Source: Flavobacterium flavigenum
GTDB lineage: Bacteria > Bacteroidota > Bacteroidia > Flavobacteriales > Flavobacteriaceae
NCBI RefSeq assembly: GCF_027111255.2
Contig: NZ_CP114285.2
Span: 186,001 to 250,000 of the forward strand
Length of the DNA stretch: 64,000 bases
Direction of reading: 5' to 3'
Shown here piece by piece: positions 53,672-62,719 of the stretch. Numbering within the stretch: position 1 is the stretch's first letter; each line of letters begins with the position of its first letter. The notes under the pieces were generated by a model. That model made no database searches. It saw only the letters and a list, made by a program, of their open reading frames with translations, and was not told the DNA's origin. A program made the position numbers and the translations under genes.

Positions 53672-55414
53672 ATGAAAAATCATATTACTAAAAAACTAAA
53701 TGAGCTTCAGGCAACCGCCATCTGTGGTAACGATATTACCTCTTCCTGTCTTTATGTATCTGCTCTTACCATTGGTTATGCCGGTCAGTATGCATGGATC
53801 TCACTTTTAATAGTGGCATTTGTGCTGCTGCTTTTTCGGAAAATTTATGGTGAAGTTGTCGGCGCACTTCCTCTTAATGGAGGAGCGTATAATGTGCTAC
53901 TCAATACATCGACAAAAAGGTTAGCTTCATTTGCAGCCATTCTTACTGTACTGTCTTATATGACAACAGCAGTAATATCAGCCACTGAGGCTATGCATTA
54001 TCTACATACTATATTTGAGGGAATCAATATCCTTATGGCAGCGGCAGTGGTAATGGTTTTATTTACCTTACTTGCAATTGTAGGAATAGGCGAGTCGGCC
54101 ATTGTAGCTGTCTGCATATTTGTATTTCATCTCCTTACACTACTATTGCTGGTTGGATTTTCAGGTTTTTTTATATTTTTCAATGGATTGGAAACTTTTC
54201 ATCTTAACTGGGAACTGCCTATGAATTCCAATGGGATTTTATATACGCTTTTTCTGGGATTTTCTGCAGCAATGCTTGGTATTTCAGGTTTTGAAAGCTC
54301 TGCTAACTTTGTAGAGGAGCAAAAGGCGGGGGTTTTTCCCAAAACCCTCAGAAACATGTGGGCTATTGTCAGTTTTTTTAATCCTGTAATTGCCCTGCTG
54401 CTAATTGCTGTAATACCTATTGCACAGCTTGGAGATCACAAAGAATCGCTTTTGTCTTATCTCGGTCACACTACTGGAGGTGATTGGCTGGCATGGCTGA
54501 TATCAGTAGATGCCGTTCTTGTTTTGTGCGGCGCAGTTCTTACTTCTTTTGTCGGGGTTTCAGGACTTCTGAAAAGAATGACTCTGGATAGGATACTGCC
54601 TAATTATTTTCTTAAAGAAAATAAAAAGGGGTCTAATTACAGGATCATTATTACGTTTTTTATACTTTGTCTGTCTGTTATGCTCGTTACAAAAGGCAGA
54701 CTTGAATCATTAGCCGGTGTCTATACTTTTTCTTTTCTTGCCGTTATGGCACTTTTTGGAATTGGAAATCTGCTGTTGAAAATAAAACGCAGGAAACTGC
54801 CTAGACCTGAAAAAGCAAGGGGCATCGCAGTAGTGCTTGCCATAGCATTTATAATAATTGGATTTGCAGGAAATATAATTCTTAATGAGGCGGCTTTTTA
54901 CACTTTCATCAATTATCTTATACCAGCAGTTTTATTAGTACTTATCATGCTCAATCGATCGTTGTTGATACAGACTATTGTGGATATTTTAGAATATTTC
55001 TACGAACCTGTCCGCAAGTTTGTCATTATAAGTAATCGTTATCTGAGAAAAATACAGAACAAAATCCATTCACAGGAATTTGTCTTTTTTACAAAAGGGG
55101 ACAACGTGGCAATACTAAACAAAGTAATGCAGTATGTTCAGAACAATGAGACCACCAGAAAATTGAAAATTGTCAATGTTAGACAAATCGAGGAATGCAA
55201 TGATGCACTTAAGAAAGATCTTGAAGTACTTGACAGAGCTTACCCTGAGATTCATATTGAGTTTGTAGAGATTGATGGTGTTTTCGGGCCAGATCTTATA
55301 GATGAATTGTCAGAGAAATGGATGATTCCTAAAAATTTTATGTTTATTGCCTCACCGGGTGATAAATTTTCCTATAGAATATCTGAATTGGGAGGCGTAA
55401 GACTTATTATGTAA
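53672..55414 (+). CDS. APC-type amino acid permease
   Basis: A 580-residue transporter with about twelve hydrophobic helices (residues 15-435) and a cytosolic C-terminal tail of about 130 residues. The front ELQATAICGNDITSSCLYVS and YGEVVGALPLNGGAYNVLL match the amino acid/polyamine/organocation superfamily, including the substrate-binding glycine loop. The C-terminal domain (FTKGDNVAILNKVMQYV, then LKIVNVRQIEE) looks like a universal-stress-like add-on. The substrate is not predictable. Confidence 0.88.
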   Translation: MKNHITKKLNELQATAICGNDITSSCLYVSALTIGYAGQYAWISLLIVAFVLLLFRKIYGEVVGALPLNGGAYNVLLNTSTKRLASFAAILTVLSYMTTAVISATEAMHYLHTIFEGINILMAAAVVMVLFTLLAIVGIGESAIVAVCIFVFHLLTLLLLVGFSGFFIFFNGLETFHLNWELPMNSNGILYTLFLGFSAAMLGISGFESSANFVEEQKAGVFPKTLRNMWAIVSFFNPVIALLLIAVIPIAQLGDHKESLLSYLGHTTGGDWLAWLISVDAVLVLCGAVLTSFVGVSGLLKRMTLDRILPNYFLKENKKGSNYRIIITFFILCLSVMLVTKGRLESLAGVYTFSFLAVMALFGIGNLLLKIKRRKLPRPEKARGIAVVLAIAFIIIGFAGNIILNEAAFYTFINYLIPAVLLVLIMLNRSLLIQTIVDILEYFYEPVRKFVIISNRYLRKIQNKIHSQEFVFFTKGDNVAILNKVMQYVQNNETTRKLKIVNVRQIEECNDALKKDLEVLDRAYPEIHIEFVEIDGVFGPDLIDELSEKWMIPKNFMFIASPGDKFSYRISELGGVRLIM

Positions 55415-55451
55415 TATTGAAAAATCTGATTTATAAATCAGTAAGATTAAT

Positions 55452-55595
55452 TTATCTTTTAAGATATCTTTTGATCATAAATATGGCTATTGGTACGCCA
55501 ATAGCTCTGCCGGCTTCAACGTTTCTATTAAAACTGTAAAATATGGCATTTTTGGGATGTTCTTTTAGGCAAACGCAACAAGTATTGAATATCAT
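55452..55595 (-). CDS. Possible 47-aa small protein
   Basis: A short frame from ATG 55595 to TAA, on the strand opposite the permease. It has a cysteine cluster (TCCVCLKEHP), then YSFNRNVEAGRAIGVPIAIF and a basic end (MIKRYLKR), so it looks protein-like with a possible membrane segment. No family recognised. A perfect 8-bp hairpin (GCTATTGG-TACG-CCAATAGC, 55486-55505) lies inside it. It could be a real small gene or a relic. Confidence 0.35.
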   Translation of the reverse strand: MIFNTCCVCLKEHPKNAIFYSFNRNVEAGRAIGVPIAIFMIKRYLKR

Positions 55596-55732
55596 TATCT
55601 TATTACATGTGTACTTACCATATATATTCATTCAAGATATATTGATTGTGATCATGTAAATAAAAAAAAAGCTAATGAAATGATAAGCAAATCACATCTT
55701 AATGGTAGATATAAGAAAATTTGAAAAAATAA

Positions 55733-55779
55733 TAGTCTACCGGATATAAATGATGGAATTTATTTATTCCGGTAGACTA
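55733..55779. terminator. Bidirectional terminator between convergent genes
   Basis: TAGTCTACCGGA (55733-55744) pairs perfectly with TCCGGTAGACTA (55768-55779), about 320 bp after the permease stop and 95 bp past the end of the beta-helix gene on the other strand. Confidence 0.75.
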
Positions 55780-55873
55780 AATCTTTACTGTAATTTTAAC
55801 TGAGATACTTCGTAAATAGGTTAAAACTTAAAACTTATTATTGATAATCAATTGTTCAGATTTGGAATTGAAA

Positions 55874-57166
55874 TTATCTATTGTCGCTTGAAGCAGTAAT
55901 TTTTCCTAATTGCAATCTGAAATCCGGTCTTTTTGTATCGAATATATCAACAAAAGTTTCTTTATTATCGGTTTTGGAATATACATTAAAAAATAAACTA
56001 TTGCCATACCAGTGCTCTAAGTCTTCTTTGTTTCCCTGATCCTCTTTCAGGATGTTTGCCGTACAGAGATTAAAAAACATTTCCTCCAATTTAATTTTTT
56101 TGAGATTATCACCGTTAATCTCTATTTTGCTGTCCAATAAAACGGCAGGATTAAATCCTGAAATTACACTTCTCTTCATTTCAAGAGTGGCATTCTCAGC
56201 AATGTAAAGAGCTTCCTTAACAAGACCCGACTGAATATCCGTATTAATGTTTTCACTGTCATTGAGAATTGTGATATTGGCTGCCGAAACAAAAGTCTGC
56301 TTTTTGGTAAAATCGGTTTCATTTTTATTCTCATATGATTTTACGTCCAGACAGCGAGAACCATCTTTGTTACTTGATAAATAAGATGATCTTACCGCTA
56401 GTGAATTGTACAATCTGCATTGAACACCCTGAGTAAATTTATAGTCATCATTAATTGATTTATAAGAAACAAATTTAGTAGCATTTACATCACCTCCATA
56501 GAAAGCAAATGAGTTGCCGCCGCAATAGCTGACCATTATATTCTCTAATATTGTATGGCTGCCAACCCCTGCGATTGTCAAACCGTTGAATGTACCTGCA
56601 CCCTTAATGTTTTTGCCTGCAAATTCGATTCTCACATATCTTAATATCCCGGAATTGGATGAAATATTATCACCTCCATATGTTGTTAATGCAGGATCAA
56701 GATCTACGTTATACGAACCAATATTTCCAAATTTATTGATAGGGGCATCACCAAGAAGTACGATACCTCCCCAGTCTCCTGCTTTTTTCATGCTGCGATT
56801 TGAAGTAAAAACAATTGGATCCGTTTCTAAACCATCTGCAATAAGCTGCGCACCTTTTGTAATGACCAGTGTTCCTTTTGTCTCGAAATCACCAATAATC
56901 AAGGTCCCGGGTTCGATTGTCAGAATGGCATTATTAGTGACATAAACGTTTCCTTGCAAAACATATATATTCCTTTTAAGAAGTTTAGTATTAACAGAAA
57001 TATTTCCTGCCAAAATTTGGTTGGCTTCTCCATATTCTACTTTATGAGGCTTAAATTCAGACCAGTTTGAAAGCCAGTTTGTGTAACCAATAATTCCTTT
57101 CTCCTGTTGCCCACTCATACTTGCAACTGTTAAAAGAGCACATATAATTTGAGTAATTTTTTTCAT
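55874..57166 (-). CDS. Secreted parallel beta-helix-like protein
   Basis: A 430-residue exported protein with a signal peptide ending near SGQQE (about residue 20). The body is a run of short beta-strand repeats with asparagine/glycine turns (GNVYVTNNAILTIEPGTLII, KGAQLIADG, GDWGGIVLLGDAPINKFG, GLTIAGVGSHTILENIMVSY), the look of a right-handed beta-helix. It lacks an obvious T9SS sorting tail. Such proteins are common in Flavobacteria and poorly understood; some are cell-surface or biofilm components. Confidence 0.78.
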   Translation of the reverse strand: MKKITQIICALLTVASMSGQQEKGIIGYTNWLSNWSEFKPHKVEYGEANQILAGNISVNTKLLKRNIYVLQGNVYVTNNAILTIEPGTLIIGDFETKGTLVITKGAQLIADGLETDPIVFTSNRSMKKAGDWGGIVLLGDAPINKFGNIGSYNVDLDPALTTYGGDNISSNSGILRYVRIEFAGKNIKGAGTFNGLTIAGVGSHTILENIMVSYCGGNSFAFYGGDVNATKFVSYKSINDDYKFTQGVQCRLYNSLAVRSSYLSSNKDGSRCLDVKSYENKNETDFTKKQTFVSAANITILNDSENINTDIQSGLVKEALYIAENATLEMKRSVISGFNPAVLLDSKIEINGDNLKKIKLEEMFFNLCTANILKEDQGNKEDLEHWYGNSLFFNVYSKTDNKETFVDIFDTKRPDFRLQLGKITASSDNR

Positions 57167-57387
57167 GATAAGGTGTGTTTTATTTGATTATTTTTGAGAT
57201 TTGTTTTTATGTTGAAAAAATCAATCTCTGAATATTTATTTTTTTTATTTATACAAGCCTGACCGCAAATATTTATAAAACAAAAGATTGTATCGTTTTT
57301 TTATTAATAGGGCAGGGGGCTAGTGTGTTAGTTTTGTAAAATACTTTCTAAAAATGTTATGATTATAAAAAAGTATTAGAGAAAACA

Positions 57388-57525
57388 ATGAAAAATACGG
57401 AATTAAAAATAGAAAGTGAGGTGCTAGAAAAGCTGGTAGAGATGCAGATAAGTATAACGCTGAATCTGATAAATAGATGCAATACCATACATCAAGCGGT
57501 TTTTGAAGATCTTAAAATTAACTAA
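57388..57525 (+). CDS. Possible 45-aa protein, overlaps the opposite ORF
   Basis: ATG 57388 opens a protein-like frame (MKNTELKIESEVLEKLVEMQ, then ISITLNLINRCN and AVFEDLKIN). It overlaps the 3' end of the small exported gene on the minus strand (57424-57525), so at least one of the two frames is not coding there. It resembles the front of a small DNA-binding or antitoxin-like protein only loosely. Confidence 0.3.
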   Translation: MKNTELKIESEVLEKLVEMQISITLNLINRCNTIHQAVFEDLKIN

Positions 57526-57786
57526 TTTAATGAGGTATGGTGTCTTCAAAGTAATGCTTTCAGAAGTAGTAGCGCGGTATTTGAACTTCTTTTTAACTAC
57601 AAAATAAAAATCTAAGTCTTTAGTTTGAACTCTGGATAATGCTGAATTGATCTGGATTTTACAACTTATAAACGAAGTGTGAGATTTTAATTTATCAAGC
57701 CCAGTATAGTATTTACTGCATTCCGCCCTGCTTATAAAAGCAAGAAGAAAAAAGAAAACAACACTTATGAACTTGATTTTTTTCAT
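57424..57786 (-). CDS. Small exported hypothetical protein
   Basis: A 120-residue frame from ATG 57786 with a clear signal peptide (KKIKFISVVFFFLLAFISRA, then ECSKYYTGL). The mature part is short, basic and beta-like. Its last about 34 residues are opposite the plus-strand frame at 57388-57525, so the true 3' end may differ. No family recognised. Confidence 0.5.
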   Translation of the reverse strand: MKKIKFISVVFFFLLAFISRAECSKYYTGLDKLKSHTSFISCKIQINSALSRVQTKDLDFYFVVKKKFKYRATTSESITLKTPYLIKLVNFKIFKNRLMYGIASIYQIQRYTYLHLYQLF

Positions 57787-58096
57787 TCGGACATTTATGA
57801 ATGTAAATTTGCTTACATCGGTGTTTCACAAATATAGTTATTTTTCAAAAATTAATTATTATAAATTTAAAAAAAATAATGAGAAATTTAAATAAAGTTG
57901 TAAAATATGCACACTTAAATATTTATTTGAGGTATAAAGAGATTTACATGGTTTTTTTAGGAATGTTTAGTCTGAGCGGTCTGTCAATGGATGGCAGAGA
58001 TATACTAAAACTTTTAACATGGATTTTAATTTAAGACTTGTAATTTTTGGATTCCACTTTGATAATGTTTAGATTAGTATAAAAAAGAGCTTCAAA
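57787..58096. other. Intergenic region, nothing supported
   Basis: A 310-bp AT-rich divergent spacer without a repeat, hairpin or clear promoter match. Confidence 0.4.
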
Positions 58097-59407
58097 ATGA
58101 ATAAAATAACTGATCTGCTTAATCTGCGGGAAGGAGAGGACAATAAAGAAAAAACACTGGAAAGCGTTATTAAAAATATCAGCTTTAAAGGTGCTAATTT
58201 ATGGATACTGGCATGTGCTATATTAATAGCATCTGTGGGTCTCAATGTAAATTCCACGGCAGTAATTATTGGCGCAATGCTTATCTCACCGCTTATGGGA
58301 CCAATTGTAGGGGCTGGTTTTGCACTAGGTATTTACGATTTTACGCTTCTCAAGAAATCGCTGCGTAACCTGCTCACAGCGACACTTGTAAGTTTAACAG
58401 TTTCAACAATCTACTTTGCAGTAAGTCCGTTTAAGGACGTTCAGTCTGAACTTCTGGCACGTACTTCACCTAATATCTATGATATACTTATTGCTTTTTT
58501 TGGCGGTATTGTTGGAGTAATAGCTGTAACCAGAACAGAAAAGGGCAATCCTATTCCGGGTGTTGCGATAGCAACAGCACTTATGCCGCCTTTATGTACG
58601 GCAGGATACGGACTAGCCACGGGGCAGTGGACATTTTTCTTAGGTGCATTTTATCTATACTGTATTAATTGTGTTTTTATAGGAATAGCCACTTTTCTTA
58701 TCGTTAAATATCTCAAATATCCTGCAAAAAGACAGGTTGATGAAAAACAGCAGAAACAGGTTCGTATCATCATTACGCTGCTCACAGCTGTTATGCTTAT
58801 CCCAAGTGCTTATTTAGCGTTTTCACTTTATCGGGAACAGCAGTTTATAAAAAATGCCGATTTATTTATTGAAAATGAATTTGCTTCAAAAGGTTATACG
58901 GTAATATTTAAGAAAAGCGTCTTTACTCCAGCAAAAAAGACTCTGGAACTTGCTTTTCTAACGAAAAGGTTTTCAAAGAAAGAAATCAACCGATTTGATT
59001 CTATAATGGATAAAAATAGATTTTTGGCCGGAACAAATCTGATTATCCGCCAGGACACCACCGACAGGTTTAGTGCGCTGAAAGGTGATATTTTAAACCA
59101 GATCAAAGGAACAGAAAACCAGATTAATGCCAAAGATGTAAAAATTGCTCAGCTTGAAAAACAGCTGGCAGAAAATAGTTTTGATAATACAAGAATTTTA
59201 AAAGAATCCCGTATTCTTTATCCGTCTCTAAATGCGCTTTCTATTTCAAACCACAAACTGGTTAATCAAAAAGACAGCATTATAAATATAACTGCGGTAC
59301 TGTATGAAGCGAATAAGGATCTTAGCTCTGAAGACAAAGAAAGATTCAGGAACTGGCTGCGACAGAGACTTTCATTAAAAAATGTCGAACTTTACAGAAA
59401 ACAATGA
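58097..59407 (+). CDS. DUF389 membrane protein
   Basis: A 436-residue integral membrane protein. Residues 35-240 hold several helices with the DUF389 signature (VNSTAVIIGAMLISPLMGPI, GAGFALGIYD, ATALMPPLCTAGYGLATG). The C-terminal part (about 240-436) is soluble with a long coiled coil (QIKGTENQINAKDVKIAQLE). DUF389 proteins are of unknown function. The NhaA gene converges on it 90 bp downstream. Confidence 0.85.
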   Translation: MNKITDLLNLREGEDNKEKTLESVIKNISFKGANLWILACAILIASVGLNVNSTAVIIGAMLISPLMGPIVGAGFALGIYDFTLLKKSLRNLLTATLVSLTVSTIYFAVSPFKDVQSELLARTSPNIYDILIAFFGGIVGVIAVTRTEKGNPIPGVAIATALMPPLCTAGYGLATGQWTFFLGAFYLYCINCVFIGIATFLIVKYLKYPAKRQVDEKQQKQVRIIITLLTAVMLIPSAYLAFSLYREQQFIKNADLFIENEFASKGYTVIFKKSVFTPAKKTLELAFLTKRFSKKEINRFDSIMDKNRFLAGTNLIIRQDTTDRFSALKGDILNQIKGTENQINAKDVKIAQLEKQLAENSFDNTRILKESRILYPSLNALSISNHKLVNQKDSIINITAVLYEANKDLSSEDKERFRNWLRQRLSLKNVELYRKQ

Positions 59408-59497
59408 TTTTATAAAAAATAAATAGTTCTATTTATTTTTTTATATTTCTTCCAGAATTAATAAAAGCAGGCATATCTTTTTAAAAAGCATATTGAT

Positions 59498-60682
59498 TTA
59501 GGAAAAATGTCTCTTTTTTTTGTTATATCTATTAAGAAGCATAAAACCGCAAATGCCTGATAAAATTGATGCCGTGAGAACCGCAAATTTTGCCTCTGTC
59601 TGAAATTCAGGGTTTTTAAAAGAGAGTAGTGCTATAAATATGGACATAGTAAAGCCTATGCCTCCTAAAATACCAAGGCCCAGTACATGTGGCCAATTTG
59701 TATTTTCTGGCAACTGGGAAATTTTCAATTTAACAGCGATCCAGGACATAAAAAAGATGCCTGCAGGCTTGCCCAGAAATAAGCCTAATACAATTCCGAG
59801 TCCTAAACTTCCTAAAAGTCCCTCGATCATTCCGCTTTGAAATGTTATATTCGTATTGGCTATTGCAAAAATAGGCATTATTACAAAATTTACAGGATGG
59901 GTAAGCATATGTTCAAGTTTTTCAAGCGGTGACTCGCTGTCATCTTCATTTGTAGGAAGTGTCAAAGCAGTAAGAACACCTGCAATGGTGGCATGGATTC
60001 CTGAATGGTGTATAAAATACCACATAAAAATTCCTGGAATAATATAAAAGAAAAGGTTTTTTAAGCCCATGCGATTAAAGATAATCTGAAGAAGAAAAAT
60101 CGCTGCCGCATAACCAAGATAATTGAAATGAATTTCGCTGGAATAAAAAACAGCGATTACTAAAATTGCAATCAGGTCATCCACAATAGCCAGTGCAGCC
60201 AAGAAAATTTTAAGGCCTGCAGGAACCTTATTTCCTAAAAGAGAAAGTATACCTAACGCAAATGCAATGTCAGTAGCCATCGGAATACCCCAGCCGGCAC
60301 TGGTCTGCGGGTTCGATGAATTGAATAATGCATAGATCAACGCCGGAACAGCCACACCGCCAAAAGCGGCAAGTACTGGAAGTGAAGCCTGTTTAAAGCT
60401 TGAAAGTTCACCTTCTATAATTTCTCTTTTGATTTCTAATCCAACCAGTAAAAAGAAAATGGCCATCAAACCGTCATTAATCCATATCAAAACAGGATAT
60501 TTTAAGCTTATTGAGCTGAATTCTGCTCCCAGTTCATAATTTAAGATATTCGAAAACTGCTCTGCGAGGGAGGAGTTTGCAATTATCAAAGATATGATTA
60601 CACATAGAAGTAAAATAATTCCTCCTGCTGAAGATGACATAAAAAAATGCTTGAAGCTTTTTAGATTGATTAATTTTTCCAT
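59498..60682 (-). CDS. nhaA: Na+/H+ antiporter NhaA
   Basis: A 394-residue antiporter exporting sodium for protons, keeping pH and salt balance. It has about twelve hydrophobic segments. The substrate-binding aspartates are in ALAIVDDLIAIL (about residues 166-167), and an earlier catalytic-region stretch PMATDIAFALGIL is typical. Family length is normal. It stands alone, in a region with MscS, DUF389 and an APC permease that together suggest osmotic and ionic homeostasis. Confidence 0.95.
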   Translation of the reverse strand: MEKLINLKSFKHFFMSSSAGGIILLLCVIISLIIANSSLAEQFSNILNYELGAEFSSISLKYPVLIWINDGLMAIFFLLVGLEIKREIIEGELSSFKQASLPVLAAFGGVAVPALIYALFNSSNPQTSAGWGIPMATDIAFALGILSLLGNKVPAGLKIFLAALAIVDDLIAILVIAVFYSSEIHFNYLGYAAAIFLLQIIFNRMGLKNLFFYIIPGIFMWYFIHHSGIHATIAGVLTALTLPTNEDDSESPLEKLEHMLTHPVNFVIMPIFAIANTNITFQSGMIEGLLGSLGLGIVLGLFLGKPAGIFFMSWIAVKLKISQLPENTNWPHVLGLGILGGIGFTMSIFIALLSFKNPEFQTEAKFAVLTASILSGICGFMLLNRYNKKKRHFS

Positions 60683-61063
60683 ATCTGCAAATTTAGGTAT
60701 GAATTAATGAAAAAGCAAAGTTGCGCTTTAATCATTTTGCTTTTGTCAGCAATATTTATGTAATGATGCGACGTAAATGGTATAATGAATAACAAAAATA
60801 GATTTAATTATATACAATTATAATGACAGTTGGCTAGTAAAACTTTAAACATAAAAAAGATTTATAATCTGTATATATTTTAATTTTCCAATTCAACATT
60901 ATTATTCATTAAACTCCATTCATCTCGAAAATCATAAATTTTGGATAAAAAATTATGACATTTTGAATTATGAAACACAAATAAATATAAAATAACAAAT
61001 CTCAAAAAAATGTATTTTTTTTGCATGTTTTTAGAGAATCTTTTCTTTAAATTTGTGACTGCT
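60683..61063. other. Divergent intergenic region
   Basis: A 381-bp AT-rich spacer between nhaA and the RND efflux locus. A TAAATTTG match (61048-61055) is only 8 bp before the ATG at 61064, too close for a usual leader. No other feature is supported. Confidence 0.4.
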
Positions 61064-61456
61064 ATGAAAAATTGGTGCATTAAACTTTTACTTTCAGTTG
61101 TCATCCTCATAAATGGATATGGCAATGTTTACGCACATTCTGCCTCTTCAGGTGTGAACTATTTTTCTTCTTCATTAATTTTCAAAACAGATTTTCCTAA
61201 CGCACACCAAATAAACAGAGGTCGTTTGTTTGAATCTTTTAAAAGAAAAATCTGCCTTTTCGACAACGAAGAAAATGAAGACAATTTTTCTGGAGCTCAA
61301 AAACAACTTGTAAAGAATAACTACTTTTTAATTTTTCAAAGCAGTGATCATTATGTCGCTTCTGCGACTGCTTTTACACAAAAGGTAAAGGACTGCAAAT
61401 TTTTCAATTTACTTGATAATAAGGTATATCTGTTATTTCAGGTTTTCCGAATTTGA
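61064..61456 (+). CDS. Small exported protein upstream of the RND pump
   Basis: 130 residues from ATG 61064, which opens a signal peptide (KNWCIKLLLSVVILINGYG, then NVYAHSASSG). An earlier ATG at 61010 would add a hydrophobic but less typical front. The mature part is polar with two cysteines (KRKICLF, VKDCKFF). No family recognised; small exported proteins at this position before RND pumps are common in Flavobacteria. Confidence 0.6.
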   Translation: MKNWCIKLLLSVVILINGYGNVYAHSASSGVNYFSSSLIFKTDFPNAHQINRGRLFESFKRKICLFDNEENEDNFSGAQKQLVKNNYFLIFQSSDHYVASATAFTQKVKDCKFFNLLDNKVYLLFQVFRI

Positions 61457-61615
61457 TTTTTAAGGCTGTTTTCAACTAACAGCTGATTCCCTTATTGTTT
61501 CTATCCTTTATTCTGTTTTTCGGAAATAGACGGATATAAGCTTCTATGGCCTGTTTTCAAAGGTCTTTACACTTAAAAATCAAAAATAAATTACATTTTA
61601 AATGCTGCAATAATT

Positions 61616-62698
61616 ATGAAAAGAATTTTCATGATCGTGAGTTTGTGCACTTTAGTTTTTACAAGCTGTAACTCCAAAAAAGAAGAAGAAAAAGAGGAAA
61701 AGACCAGATTTCTGGTTACCAATCCAATTGAAAAAGATACTACAATTACCAAAGATTATGTGTCGCAAATACATTCCATTCAACATATTGAAATAAGAGC
61801 CCAGGAAAGAGGTTATCTGGAAAAAATTTATGTTGATGAAGGACAAATGGTCAAAAAAGGGCAATTGTTATTTAAAATCATGCCAGCCCTTTATGAAGCC
61901 GAATTAAAAAAATCGAAAGCAGAGGTAAGTTTTAGCACCATTGAATATCAAAATGCTAAAAAACTGGCTGACGAAAAAGTAGTTTCTCCAAACGAACTGG
62001 CAATGGCAAAAGCGAAGTTAGAAAAAGCAGATGCCGAAATGGCTTTAAGTAAAGTTCATCTTCAGTTTACTGAAATCAGAGCGCCTTTTGATGGTATTAT
62101 AGATAAGTTTCATGTTCGTCAGGGAAGTTTAGTAGATGAAGGAGAACTGCTGACAGAACTGGCAGACAACAGTTCAATGTGGGTCTATTATAATGTGCCG
62201 GAATCCGAATATCTGGATTATCAGGAAAAGGCTGGTAAAAGCGGCAAAATGAAAGTCAATCTTTTAATGGCCAACAACAAGAAATTTCAATATACGGGAA
62301 TTGTAGAAACCATTGAAGCTGATTTTGATAACGAAACCGGAAATATTCCTTTCAGAGCTACTTTCCCTAACCCAAAAAGATTATTAAGACACGGAGAAAC
62401 AGGAAGCATTCAAATGCCTATAGAACTTAAAAAAGCCATGCTGATTCCGCAGAAAGCGACTTTCGAAGTTTTAGATAAAAAATATGTGTATGTGATTGAT
62501 AAAAACAATGCTGTAAAATCCAGAGAGGTTGTTATTGCTGCAGAAATGCCACACTTGTTTGTTATAAAAGAAGGTTTGTCTCTTGATGATAAAATACTTT
62601 TAGAGGGGCTTCGTCTTGTTAAAGAAAATGATAAAATCAACTACGAAGTGGTAAAACCCCAATCGGTTCTGTCCAATTTAGAACTATACGCAGAATAA
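61616..62698 (+). CDS. AcrA/MexA-like RND efflux adaptor
   Basis: A 360-residue periplasmic adaptor lipoprotein with lipobox FTSC (about residues 15-18), then a lipoyl-like half (ERGYLEKIYVDEGQMVKKGQ), an alpha-hairpin, the second half (IRAPFDGIIDKFHVRQGSLV) and a beta-barrel region (IPFRATFPNPKRLLRHGETG). It links the inner-membrane RND permease, which starts 21 bp downstream, to an outer-membrane channel, probably encoded further right. Substrates are typically drugs or detergents. Confidence 0.92.
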   Translation: MKRIFMIVSLCTLVFTSCNSKKEEEKEEKTRFLVTNPIEKDTTITKDYVSQIHSIQHIEIRAQERGYLEKIYVDEGQMVKKGQLLFKIMPALYEAELKKSKAEVSFSTIEYQNAKKLADEKVVSPNELAMAKAKLEKADAEMALSKVHLQFTEIRAPFDGIIDKFHVRQGSLVDEGELLTELADNSSMWVYYNVPESEYLDYQEKAGKSGKMKVNLLMANNKKFQYTGIVETIEADFDNETGNIPFRATFPNPKRLLRHGETGSIQMPIELKKAMLIPQKATFEVLDKKYVYVIDKNNAVKSREVVIAAEMPHLFVIKEGLSLDDKILLEGLRLVKENDKINYEVVKPQSVLSNLELYAE

Positions 62699-62719
62699 CC
62701 GAATCTAAAACAAGAACAC

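Noticed and set aside
60880..61125. 81-aa minus-strand frame near 61 kb
   Set aside because: It overlaps the small exported gene at 61064 on the other strand and has low-complexity AT-rich content.
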